48,145 nucleotides of DNA, taken from positions 1 through 48,145 of the forward strand of contig JADZCJ010000101.1 of NCBI GenBank assembly GCA_020851635.1. Reading direction: 5' to 3'. Below, piece after piece: positions 8,430-15,485 of the stretch. This DNA comes from Anaerolineae bacterium. Its GTDB lineage: Bacteria > Chloroflexota > Anaerolineae > UBA4142 > SHND01. The notes beneath the pieces are model-generated. The model searched no databases. It was given only the letters and a program-made list of their open reading frames with translations, and had not been told where the DNA came from. A program made the position numbers and the translations under genes. Position 1 is the stretch's first letter. Each line of letters opens with the position of its first letter.

Positions 8430-8492
8430 GGAACGCTGCGGCGAGCGTTCCTTACGGGCGCAAGGGAAACGGTTTTTTGTTTCCCTTGCGCC
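8430..8492 (-). terminator. Two tandem hairpins between binding protein and permease genes
   Basis: Hairpin A has arms of 14 bases (8457-8470 and 8479-8492, GGCGCAAGGGAAAC and its complement) around 8 bases. Hairpin B has arms GGAACGCT (8430-8437) and AGCGTTCC (8444-8451). Neither is followed by a T-run on the minus strand. They fit the known pattern of stem-loops after a binding-protein gene that block 3' decay or partly terminate, giving more binding protein than permease. Confidence 0.65.
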
Positions 8493-8505
8493 TACATTAT
8501 CGCAT

Positions 8506-9951
8506 TTATTTGATGCCGAGGTAACCCTTGGCTTCGGTTTCGATCTTGCTCATGGCATCCGCAGGTTTCTCTTTACCAAACAGGATATTTTGGTATTCGG
8601 GGTGGAACAGGCGGGTGAATTTTGCCCAGTCCACGACCAGCGGGGTAATCCACATGTCGGGGAGCATCGGGATGAACGCATCGAGCGGCGCGACGATTTT
8701 GACGGACTTGCGCGCGCCGGGGGCGAGATAGAAACCCGTGGGCACGTTGCTGCCGGGCGGCACATCTTCCTGGACTTCGGAACTGGTCAGATAGCGACCG
8801 AGGTCCATGGCGGCCTGGCGTTTGACATCATCCGTCTGTTTGGCGACGCCGATCAAACCCACCGCGCCAACGGTGAGTTTATTGCCGTTGAACGTCGGAA
8901 TGGGATAGATTTCAAAGTTGACGCCATCGCGCTTGAACCCGGCGGACGGACCGGTGGCATCTATGATCATGGCGAGTTGTTTGTTGGTGAAACCGCCCTT
9001 GACGTCGGCATCTTTCATGGAACCGAAATCGGGGGGGGTGACTTTGTGCACGAGCGCGAGATCGGCAAAGCGCTGGAGCCCGGCGATTGCTTCGGGAGAA
9101 TTAAAGCCATAGGTGCCGTCCGGGCGGATCGGGCGCACGCTCGGGTCCTGATTCATCCAGAGCGCCCACGTATTGATGACGCCGGGATCCACAAAACCAC
9201 TCCAACCATAGACCTGCTCGCCGTTGGCGCGCTTGAAGGTGGTGGCTTTTGCCGCTTCCACGAATTGGTCCCAGGTCCAGTCCTTGGGAGGCATGGCGAC
9301 ACCGGCTTCGGCGAACACATCTTTGTTCAGATACATGCCCATCGGCACGACCCAGAGGGGCCACGCATAGGCATTATCGTCACCGCCGACTTTGGTCACA
9401 TCCAGCACGTTCGGCAGGATGTCGGCTTTGTCGGCGTCGGTGAGATATGGGGTCATGGATTCGATCAGCCCTTCGGCGACAAAGCCGGGCAGACGGTCGG
9501 ACGGCATGCGGAGCAGATCAATGCCCTGACCGCTTTGGAGCGCGGTGGACAATTTGGTAAAGCCCTCGTCGTTCGGCGGATAGCCGGTGATTTCGACGTC
9601 AATGCCGGGATTGTCTTTTTCGAATTGTTCGACGGCATTGTCAAACGGGTTGGCAAAGGGATTGCCGGGAGTATAACCCAGGACCCACAAGTTCAAGGGA
9701 CCCTGGTAACCGCTCTTGCTGACGCGAATGTCACCGCCCTTGGCAGTGCGTTCGACGGTCGGCATGGGGGTCGGAACGGCGGTTGCTTCGTCGGCAGCCG
9801 TGGGTTGAGCGGCGGCGGCGGTCGGCTGTGCGGCGGCGGCGGTCGGTTGAGCCGCGGCAGGGGGCGGGGCGGCGGGAGCAGCACAAGCCATCACCACAAT
9901 GGCGAGTGTGAGCAGAATTGCGCCCGTTGCAAGAAACTTTTTGGCGTTCAT
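8506..9951 (-). CDS. Sugar ABC transporter substrate-binding lipoprotein
   Basis: The product is 481 residues. A lipoprotein signal peptide ends at the lipobox VVMAC (Cys about 23), then comes a low-complexity Ala/Pro/Gln/Thr linker (to about 70) with repeated AQPTAAA units. The rest is a family 1 extracellular solute-binding fold with the usual hinge and tryptophan-rich sugar pocket (WPLWVVPMGMYLN, WTWDQF, WALWMNQDP). The start was set by GGAGGAG 10 bases before the ATG at 9951; the frame is open further upstream but unsupported. It captures a sugar outside the membrane and delivers it to the two permeases downstream. MurNAc or a related amino sugar is inferred from the operon. Confidence 0.88.
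   Translation of the reverse strand: MNAKKFLATGAILLTLAIVVMACAAPAAPPPAAAQPTAAAAQPTAAAAQPTAADEATAVPTPMPTVERTAKGGDIRVSKSGYQGPLNLWVLGYTPGNPFANPFDNAVEQFEKDNPGIDVEITGYPPNDEGFTKLSTALQSGQGIDLLRMPSDRLPGFVAEGLIESMTPYLTDADKADILPNVLDVTKVGGDDNAYAWPLWVVPMGMYLNKDVFAEAGVAMPPKDWTWDQFVEAAKATTFKRANGEQVYGWSGFVDPGVINTWALWMNQDPSVRPIRPDGTYGFNSPEAIAGLQRFADLALVHKVTPPDFGSMKDADVKGGFTNKQLAMIIDATGPSAGFKRDGVNFEIYPIPTFNGNKLTVGAVGLIGVAKQTDDVKRQAAMDLGRYLTSSEVQEDVPPGSNVPTGFYLAPGARKSVKIVAPLDAFIPMLPDMWITPLVVDWAKFTRLFHPEYQNILFGKEKPADAMSKIETEAKGYLGIK
9803..9858. repeat. 21-base coding tandem repeat in the lipoprotein linker
   Basis: About 2.7 copies of a 21-base unit (9803-9823, 9824-9844, partial from 9845) encode the AQPTAAA linker after the lipobox cysteine. 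Slippage here would only change linker length. Confidence 0.7.
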
Positions 9952-10047
9952 TATTATTCTTCTCCTCCAGAGAAATTGGTCTGTTTGTCGGTTGATTGGG
10001 TATTCAATTGGGTGTCTGTGGCGCAATCCTCCTTTTGGTTTGGGGTG

Positions 10048-10069
10048 GGACAAATTCGTAAATTTGTCC
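10048..10069 (-). terminator. Hairpin between anmK and the binding-protein gene
   Basis: GGACAAATT (10048-10056) and AATTTGTCC (10061-10069) pair perfectly around a 4-base loop, 21 bases past the anmK stop. No T-run follows. It may attenuate or process the message in front of the highly expressed binding-protein gene. Confidence 0.5.
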
Positions 10070-10090
10070 GACTGAAATTGGCAAATTGTC

Positions 10091-11254
10091 CTACCGGGCG
10101 CGGAACGAAAATTGCGCATTCCGTCCCGGCGTGATGTCACCCTGAATCACCGGATGACGCGCGCCGGTTGCCGCGGGCAGGTTGGATGGGCGACCGTGCC
10201 AGGTCTCGTAGGCGAGAATCGCAAACGCCAGCGCCTCTTTGGCGTCGGCGGGAATGCCAAACTCGTCAATTCGGCGCACGCGTGTCGAGCTCCCACATTC
10301 CATTTGCAGCATGCTCAACAGCGTTGGATTTTTTGCGCCGCCGCCCGAGGCAATGATTTCATCGGGCATGACGGGCAGAAAATCGCGATACGATGCCGCG
10401 ATGGATTTTGCCGTGAACATGGTCAGCGAAGCGATCAAATCATCCGACGAAACTCCTTGCGTCATCGCGCTTGTCCAAACCTCTGCCCCGAACGGTGTGC
10501 CAAAGGTTTCGCGGCCCGTGGTTTTGGGTGGCTGCTCGCGCAAAAAGGGATGCGCCATCCATTCGTTCAAGAGAGATTCGTTCACCGCGCCGCGAGCGGC
10601 GATTTTGCCATCGGCGTCGAATTCCATTGCGCCGCCCGTCGCGCGGCGCACGGCGTCGTCAATCAAAACGTTGCCCGGTCCGCTGTCAAAGGCAAAGGAC
10701 CGTTCGGGATGTCCTGCGGGCAGAAAAGTAACATTGGCAATGCCGCCGATGTTTTGCAGACCGCGATTCAGAATTTCGTCGCCGAACAAGAGCTGGTCCA
10801 CGAATGCGACCATCGGCGCGCCGTGCCCACCCGCCGCAATGTCGCGCGAACGAAAATTGCTGATGGTGGTGATGCCCGTGCGTTCGGCAATCACGGCAGG
10901 CGAGCCGATTTGCAGGGTGGAGTGGCGCGGGATGTGCCACACGGTTTGCCCATGATTGCCGATCAAATCAATTTGGAAAGGTTCGAGACCTGTCTGTCGG
11001 ACGGCGTGCAATGCCGCATTTGCATATGTTTCGCCCAAATCAAAGTTCAAGGCGCAGATGCGGTCAACGGCGCCGGTGTCGGAGCGGACACATGCCAGAA
11101 TTTCCTCGCGTAGGGCGGGCGCAAACGGCAAACTCACGTGCTTGAGAATTTCAAATGACGGCGCGCCGTTCGGCGATTTTGCATTTTCAAATTTCACGAC
11201 CACCGCGTCAATGCCGTCGGTGGAGGTGCCGGACATCATGCCGAGGACAATCAT
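10091..11254 (-). CDS. anmK: Anhydro-N-acetylmuramic acid kinase
   Basis: The product is 387 residues, the usual AnmK length. Landmarks are GMMSGTSTDGID (5-16, ATP loop), GNHGQTVWH (99-107), RDIAAGGHGAP (137-147, catalytic Asp138), QNIGGIANVT (167-176) and FDSGPGN (189-195). The enzyme hydrates the 1,6-anhydro bond of anhydro-MurNAc and phosphorylates it to MurNAc-6-phosphate in the cytoplasm, feeding MurQ. The ATG at 11252-11254 overlaps the stop of the upstream gntR (ATGA), so translation is probably coupled. Anhydro-MurNAc arises from lytic transglycosylases, so the cell may recover its own or foreign peptidoglycan fragments. Confidence 0.93.
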   Translation of the reverse strand: MIVLGMMSGTSTDGIDAVVVKFENAKSPNGAPSFEILKHVSLPFAPALREEILACVRSDTGAVDRICALNFDLGETYANAALHAVRQTGLEPFQIDLIGNHGQTVWHIPRHSTLQIGSPAVIAERTGITTISNFRSRDIAAGGHGAPMVAFVDQLLFGDEILNRGLQNIGGIANVTFLPAGHPERSFAFDSGPGNVLIDDAVRRATGGAMEFDADGKIAARGAVNESLLNEWMAHPFLREQPPKTTGRETFGTPFGAEVWTSAMTQGVSSDDLIASLTMFTAKSIAASYRDFLPVMPDEIIASGGGAKNPTLLSMLQMECGSSTRVRRIDEFGIPADAKEALAFAILAYETWHGRPSNLPAATGARHPVIQGDITPGRNAQFSFRAR

Positions 11255-12060
11255 CTTTGTCTCAAAAAGACCATGCGATAGCGGTCGGAGCGATACAGGG
11301 TTTGTTCGGCTTCGATGAGCGAGCCGCGCGCGTCGCGAGTGACGCGCGTGACCAACAGGGCGGGGTCGCCGCGCTTGACCTGTAAATCGCGCGCCTCGCG
11401 CGCGTCGAGCGCGATGGCTTCGACGGTTTCCTGGCACATGGTCGGGCGCGTATCAAACTCTTGTTCGAGCACGTCATAGAGCGAGCGTCTGGACAAATCA
11501 AATTTCAAAAGCCCGCTAAAGCGCTCGTAGGGCACATAACAGCGTTCGAGCGCCATCGGTTCGAGGTTTGCGAGACGCACACGCTTGAGCAGAATGACCT
11601 GCGCGCCGAGCGGCAGGTCGAGCTGCGCCGCGACGGCTGCGTCGGCAACTTCACTCTTGAAAGACAGGATGCGTGAAGAAGGTTCCAGCCCGCGAGAGCG
11701 CATTTCTTCACTAAAGGACATGAAACCGATCACCTGCGCCTGTTTGTTGATGCGGACGTGGGAGACCACGGTGCCGCGCCCGCGCTGGCGCAAAAGAAGC
11801 CCCTCATCCACGAGTTCGTCAATGGCGGCGCGGAGGGTCATGCGGCTGACGGCGAGCGCGTCGGACAGTTCGCGTTCGCCGGGAATGACGTCGCCAAAAC
11901 GCAGCGTGCCGTTTTGAATCTGCTCGCGCAGTTGTTCGGCGATTTGCTTGAAAATGGGCGTGTCGGCGCGGCGATTGACGCGCATGGACAATTGGTCTAT
12001 ACCAATCGGCGAGTTGAGCGGGGCGCGGGGCGCGGGTCCGGCGGAAACGATGGGAGCCAT
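11251..12060 (-). CDS. GntR/HutC-family regulator, DasR/NagR-like
   Basis: The product is 269 residues from the ATG at 12060. A winged-helix GntR domain (about 27-95: TPIFKQIAEQLREQI, PGERELSDALAVSRMTLRAAI, QRGRGTVV) is followed by a UTRA effector domain (about 110-265). Proteins of this class (DasR, NagR) bind TGGTCTAGACCA-like sites and respond to GlcNAc-6-P or GlcN-6-P. Two such sites lie at its own promoter and near its start, so it probably autoregulates and controls the whole salvage operon. The first 25 residues are not typical of the family. ATG 11985 gives the canonical N-terminus and may be the real start, leaving the second operator in the leader. Neither start has a clear ribosome site. 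Confidence 0.9.
   Translation of the reverse strand: MAPIVSAGPAPRAPLNSPIGIDQLSMRVNRRADTPIFKQIAEQLREQIQNGTLRFGDVIPGERELSDALAVSRMTLRAAIDELVDEGLLLRQRGRGTVVSHVRINKQAQVIGFMSFSEEMRSRGLEPSSRILSFKSEVADAAVAAQLDLPLGAQVILLKRVRLANLEPMALERCYVPYERFSGLLKFDLSRRSLYDVLEQEFDTRPTMCQETVEAIALDAREARDLQVKRGDPALLVTRVTRDARGSLIEAEQTLYRSDRYRMVFLRQR
11991..12006. promoter_or_regulatory. Perfect dre-like operator (internal to gntR 5' end)
   Basis: ATTGGTCTATACCAAT is a perfect 16-base palindrome except for the central TA step, differing from the DasR consensus core TGGTCTAGACCA at one base. It lies either in codons 19-24 or, if translation starts at 11985, 5 bases before the start codon, where binding would also block elongation or initiation. 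Confidence 0.8.
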
Positions 12061-12131
12061 AGGGGCGAAAGTTGGTTAGAAACGGACGGAAAAATCGGCA
12101 AGAGTGGGTCAAGACAAGAGGACTAGACAAA

Positions 12132-12143
12132 TGGTCTATACCA
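12132..12143. promoter_or_regulatory. dre-like operator at the gntR-anmK transcription start
   Basis: TGGTCTATACCA repeats the 12-base core of the site at 11991-12006. It begins 2 bases downstream of the -10 hexamer and covers the expected start point, so repressor binding would exclude RNA polymerase. Confidence 0.85.
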
Positions 12144-12145
12144 GC

Positions 12146-12174
12146 AATATAATCGCGCGCGCGTGATTTGTCAA
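12146..12174 (-). promoter_or_regulatory. Sigma70-type promoter of the gntR-anmK-transport operon
   Basis: On the minus strand TTGACA (12169-12174) and TATATT (12146-12151) are separated by exactly 17 bases. The predicted start is near 12139, inside the dre-like operator. This is the best promoter match in the window and drives the minus-strand salvage operon. Confidence 0.85.
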
Positions 12175-12231
12175 GGGGAAATTTTCGTTTCGCCCACCAA
12201 GGACGGCGTCATTTGCCGTTGAAAGGACGGG

Positions 12232-13389
12232 TTAATGATAGACCAAGTCGGGGACGCGCGCGGTTTGAAATGTTTGGGTGGTGCCGTGCCACGCAGAGAC
12301 GATTTCGGCGGGCGGGACGCGGTCCAGGATGCCCTGACGGACGAGGGGTGTGCCCATGAGCAAATCGAGGTGAGGCGGTGCGCCCTCCCACGAGGTCGAG
12401 AGAAACTCAAAGCGTTCGGGATTTTGTGCGCGCAGTGTCGCAAGGAGATGGACACCCATGGCGACGGGGCGAAATATGTTGCGGTCGGTCACATGCACTT
12501 GGACGCCGCCGCAGCGGACGTTGTGAAATTTTGCGCCCATCGGCACAAAGACGTGGGGGCGAAAACGGACGCCGGGGAGATCGAGGGCGTTCAGGTCGCG
12601 GGCGAGATTGTAGCCATCGAGCCACGGCGCGCCGAGAATTTCAAAGGGCATGGTCGTGCCGCGTCCTTCCGAAATGTTGGTGCCTTCGAGGAGACATGTG
12701 CCGGTGTAGGGGATCGTGGTGGAAAAGCGCGGCATCCCCGGTGAAAGCGGAATCCAGGGCAGACCGGTCTCGTCCCACCACATCGAACGTCTCCAGCCGC
12801 GCATGGGAACGACGGTGAGAGGCGCGGACATCTTTTTGGTGCGATGAATAAAACGCGCCATCTCGCCCGTGGTATAACCGTGACGGACCGGGACGGACAA
12901 ATGACTGATAAAGGATTCCAACCCCGCAGCCACTAATGGTCCTTCGAGCAAGACGCCCGTGATCGGGTTCGGGCGGTCGAGCACAATGACCTCTTTGCCC
13001 GCGTGTTCCGCCGCCTGCATGATATAGTCGAGCGTGCTGATAAAAGTGTAAAAGCGCGCGCCGATATCCTGCATGTCAAAGGCGAGCACGTCCACTTGTT
13101 CGAGCATTGCGGCGGACGGTTCTTGAGTCATGCCATAGAGACTGTAAACGGGCAGCCCGGTGCGCGCGTCGGTGGCATCGTCAATCGCTGTGGCGTCCGC
13201 GCCCGCGCCGTCCAGCCCGTGCTCGGGTCCGAACAGGGCGGTGATGTGTACCCCATGTTTCAAGAGGAGATCAAGCCCGAGAGTAAAATCGGGGGCGACG
13301 GCAGCCATGTGGGTGATGAGACCGACGCGGCGACCGCGCAGGTATTTTTCGTGATCAGAGGCAAATTGTTCGAGACCGAGTTGGATCAT
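12232..13389 (-). CDS. namZ: NamZ-like exo-beta-N-acetylmuramidase (DUF1343)
   Basis: The product is 385 residues from the ATG at 13389. DUF1343 landmarks are GLITH (23-27), LFGPEHGLDG (52-61), GLPVYSLYG (78-86), FDMQDIGARFYTF (104-116, likely catalytic region), VLDRPNPITG, EGTNISEGRGTTMPFEILGAPW and a closing VP-rich segment. NamZ removes MurNAc from the non-reducing end of peptidoglycan chains. The gene is divergent from murQ and sits just upstream of gntR, forming one salvage locus. Unlike the secreted Bacillus enzyme, no signal peptide precedes the domain here, so it may work on imported saccharides in the cytoplasm. The frame is open further upstream but runs antisense over the murQ start. 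Confidence 0.88.
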   Translation of the reverse strand: MIQLGLEQFASDHEKYLRGRRVGLITHMAAVAPDFTLGLDLLLKHGVHITALFGPEHGLDGAGADATAIDDATDARTGLPVYSLYGMTQEPSAAMLEQVDVLAFDMQDIGARFYTFISTLDYIMQAAEHAGKEVIVLDRPNPITGVLLEGPLVAAGLESFISHLSVPVRHGYTTGEMARFIHRTKKMSAPLTVVPMRGWRRSMWWDETGLPWIPLSPGMPRFSTTIPYTGTCLLEGTNISEGRGTTMPFEILGAPWLDGYNLARDLNALDLPGVRFRPHVFVPMGAKFHNVRCGGVQVHVTDRNIFRPVAMGVHLLATLRAQNPERFEFLSTSWEGAPPHLDLLMGTPLVRQGILDRVPPAEIVSAWHGTTQTFQTARVPDLVYH

Positions 13390-13426
13390 AGGTGGACTGG
13401 GATGGGTTGCCTTGGGGATGGGATGA

Positions 13427-13455
13427 ATTGTATGGAAACCGCGAATCTGCGCCAA
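13427..13455 (-). promoter_or_regulatory. Candidate namZ promoter
   Basis: On the minus strand TTGGCG (13450-13455) and TACAAT (13427-13432) are 17 bases apart, predicting a leader of about 30 bases before the namZ ATG. The -35 lies inside the GCGAATCTGCGC repeat. No dre-like site was seen here. Confidence 0.4.
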
Positions 13456-13469
13456 TCTGCGCGAATCTG
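13434..13469. repeat. GCGAATCTGCGC repeat, half element
   Basis: GGAAACCGCGAATCTGCG is followed by two further AATCTGCG units. It matches the left arm of the inverted-repeat elements at 14441-14513 and 30336-30445 but lacks the right arm. Confidence 0.6.
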
Positions 13470-13489
13470 AAAAATATGCAGGGAGAAAA

Positions 13490-14398
13490 ATGTCTCGAGA
13501 AAACTCTGCACCTCCCCCTTTTATACCGTTGACCGAAACAAATAACCCGCGCTCGGCCGACCTTGACACGCGCACGACGCGCGAGATTTTGGAAATCATC
13601 AACGCCGAAGACCGGCATGTGATTGACGCGGTGGCGGCAGAGTTGGAGCCGATCACGCGGGCGGCGGAAGAGATTTATGCGCGCATCCAAGGGGGGGGGC
13701 GCTTGATCTATATCGGCGCGGGAACTTCGGGCCGGTTGGGCGTGGTGGATGCGAGCGAAATGCCGCCGACTTATAACGTGCCGCATGGGTTGGTGATCGG
13801 GTTGATGGCGGGGGGCGAAGGGGCGATGTTTCGGGCGGTGGAAGGAGCAGAGGACAAACCGGAGTGGGGACGCGAGGATATTGCGCGCTTGAATGTGAAT
13901 GAACGCGATGCCGTAATGGGGATTGCGGCGAGCGGGCGCACGCCGTATGTGATTGGGGGTCTGCAAGAGGCGCGGGCACGGGGCGCGCTGACGATCAGTT
14001 TTGCCTGCACGACGCCCGCGCCGATCCACGAGGCGGCTGAAATCAATATTGCGCCGCTGACGGGTCCCGAAGTGATCGAAGGGTCAACACGGATGAAGGC
14101 AGGCACGGCGACGAAACTGGTGTTGAATATGATCAGCACGACGGTGATGGTGCGGCTGGGCAAGACGTATGGCAATTTGATGGTGGATTTGCAGCCGACG
14201 AATCAAAAACTGCGCGATAGAGCGCGGCGGATCGTCGAGCGCGTGACGAATTTGTCGGCGGCGGACGCACAGACGCTGCTCGACCAATGCGGCGATGTGA
14301 AAACGGCAATCGTGGCGCATCACGCGGGTGTTTCGCCGGAAGCGGCGCGGGAGCGGCTGGCGCAGGCGGGCGGGAGTGTGCGCGGGGCGTTGAGGTAA
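13490..14398 (+). CDS. murQ: N-acetylmuramic acid 6-phosphate etherase
   Basis: The product is 302 residues, the normal MurQ length. It has a SIS sugar-phosphate fold with the family signatures NPRSADLD (19-26), YIGAGTSGRLGVVDASEMPP (74-93, catalytic Glu90), GIAASGRTPYV, a second conserved Glu in AEDKPEWG, and EGSTRMKAGTATKLVLNM. MurQ cleaves the lactyl ether of MurNAc-6-P to give GlcNAc-6-P and D-lactate in the cytoplasm. GGGAG 7 bases before the ATG supports the start. It is divergent from namZ and followed by the sugar kinase, which would supply its substrate. The remaining steps (NagA, NagB) are not in the window. Confidence 0.95.
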   Translation: MSRENSAPPPFIPLTETNNPRSADLDTRTTREILEIINAEDRHVIDAVAAELEPITRAAEEIYARIQGGGRLIYIGAGTSGRLGVVDASEMPPTYNVPHGLVIGLMAGGEGAMFRAVEGAEDKPEWGREDIARLNVNERDAVMGIAASGRTPYVIGGLQEARARGALTISFACTTPAPIHEAAEINIAPLTGPEVIEGSTRMKAGTATKLVLNMISTTVMVRLGKTYGNLMVDLQPTNQKLRDRARRIVERVTNLSAADAQTLLDQCGDVKTAIVAHHAGVSPEAARERLAQAGGSVRGALR

Positions 14399-14440
14399 GC
14401 ATAGTGGTGGCATGACGAGATGCGTGGATGCGAACGGGAC

Positions 14441-14513
14441 GCAAACGCGAATCTGCGCGAATCCAGGCGAATCAGGTACGAATTCGCAAAGATGCGCGTT
14501 GATTCGCGTTTCC
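14441..14513. repeat. GGAAACGCGAAT inverted-repeat element, copy 2
   Basis: Left arm GCAAACGCGAATCTGCGCGA (from 14441) and right arm GCGCGTTGATTCGCGTTTCC (14494-14513) are largely complementary. The 30-base middle carries more GCGAATC units. It fills most of the murQ-kinase gap. Confidence 0.65.
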
Positions 14514-14561
14514 AAGCATCGGATTGTCCGTTGTTTCGTCATTTGCACGGCAAGGTGAGAG

Positions 14562-15485
14562 ATGAAGAGGGATTTGGTAATCGGAATTGACGGGGGTGGG
14601 ACAAACACACGGGCGCGGTTGGCGGACCGACGCGGGGAAATCCTCGGCGCGGGGGAAGCGGGGACGTCCAACCCGATGCATCATGGCGTGGGGGCGGCGC
14701 AAACGGAATTGCTCAAGGCGATAGCGCGCGCCTTTGAGGCGGCAGGGAAACCGCGCGAACGTGTGGCGGTATTGTGTATGGGATTGGGCGGCGCGGGGCG
14801 GGCGCGTGAGCAGCAGGAGTTGATGGCATGGGCGCAGGTCGAATTGGCGGAACGCGTCGAGGTGGTGAGCGACGGGCAAATCGTGCTGGCGGCGGGCACG
14901 CCGGAGAATTGGGGCGCGGCGGTGATTGCGGGGACAGGGTCTTTTGTATATGGCAGGAATCGCGCGGGCGAAACAGCGCGGGCGGGCGGCTGGGGCTATT
15001 TGATTGGGGACGAGGGGAGTGGGTTTGATCTGGCGCGGGGCGCGTTACGGGCGGCGACGCAAGCGGCGGATGGGCGCGCGCAAGAGACGAGTTTACTTTT
15101 GGCGATCCTGACATTTTGGAGGTTGGACGCGCCGTCCGACCTGGTGACGCGCGTATATCGTTCGGGATTGACGCATGCCGAGATTGCGAAACTGGCGCCG
15201 CTGGTGATTGCGGAGGCGGAACGCGGGGATGAGGTGGCATCAGGGTTGATTCAAGCTGCGGCGGATAATCTGGCGCGGGGCATAAAAGCGGTGAGTCGCG
15301 CATTGAAATTTGGGACCGAACCGTTTCCGCTGGCGTTGACGGGTGGGTTGCTGCTGGGAGCTGAATTTTATCGGAACCAATTGACGGACGCGCTGCGCCG
15401 ATACGGTTGCGAATGTGCGCCGGTCGAGTTGGTGCGCGAGCCGGTGTTGGGGGCGGTGCGGATTGCAGTATCTATTTTTTCGTAA
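14562..15485 (+). CDS. BadF/BadG-type amino-sugar kinase (MurNAc/GlcNAc kinase)
   Basis: The product is 307 residues of the ASKHA fold. It has the phosphate-1 loop GIDGGGTNTRARLAD (8-22), a phosphate-2 region with AGTGSFVYG (about 125-133), GWGYLIGDEGSGFDLARGAL and the adenosine motif LTGGLLLGA. This is the family of human NagK and clostridial MurK, which phosphorylate GlcNAc and MurNAc at O-6. Directly after murQ, a MurK-like role making MurNAc-6-P is the best guess. Specificity cannot be decided from sequence. AGGTGAG before the ATG supports the start. Its last 14 bases overlap the 3' end of the convergent gene. Confidence 0.87.
   Translation: MKRDLVIGIDGGGTNTRARLADRRGEILGAGEAGTSNPMHHGVGAAQTELLKAIARAFEAAGKPRERVAVLCMGLGGAGRAREQQELMAWAQVELAERVEVVSDGQIVLAAGTPENWGAAVIAGTGSFVYGRNRAGETARAGGWGYLIGDEGSGFDLARGALRAATQAADGRAQETSLLLAILTFWRLDAPSDLVTRVYRSGLTHAEIAKLAPLVIAEAERGDEVASGLIQAAADNLARGIKAVSRALKFGTEPFPLALTGGLLLGAEFYRNQLTDALRRYGCECAPVELVREPVLGAVRIAVSIFS

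Noticed and set aside
7750-10134. Very long plus-strand open frame opposite the binding protein and permease
   Set aside because: It is antisense to genes with clear motifs, has a Gly/Arg/His-rich composition, no ribosome site and no domain; a by-product of G/C-rich codon use.
13657-13700. Long upstream extension of the NamZ frame
   Set aside because: It would run antisense through the start of murQ, which has a ribosome site and complete motifs.
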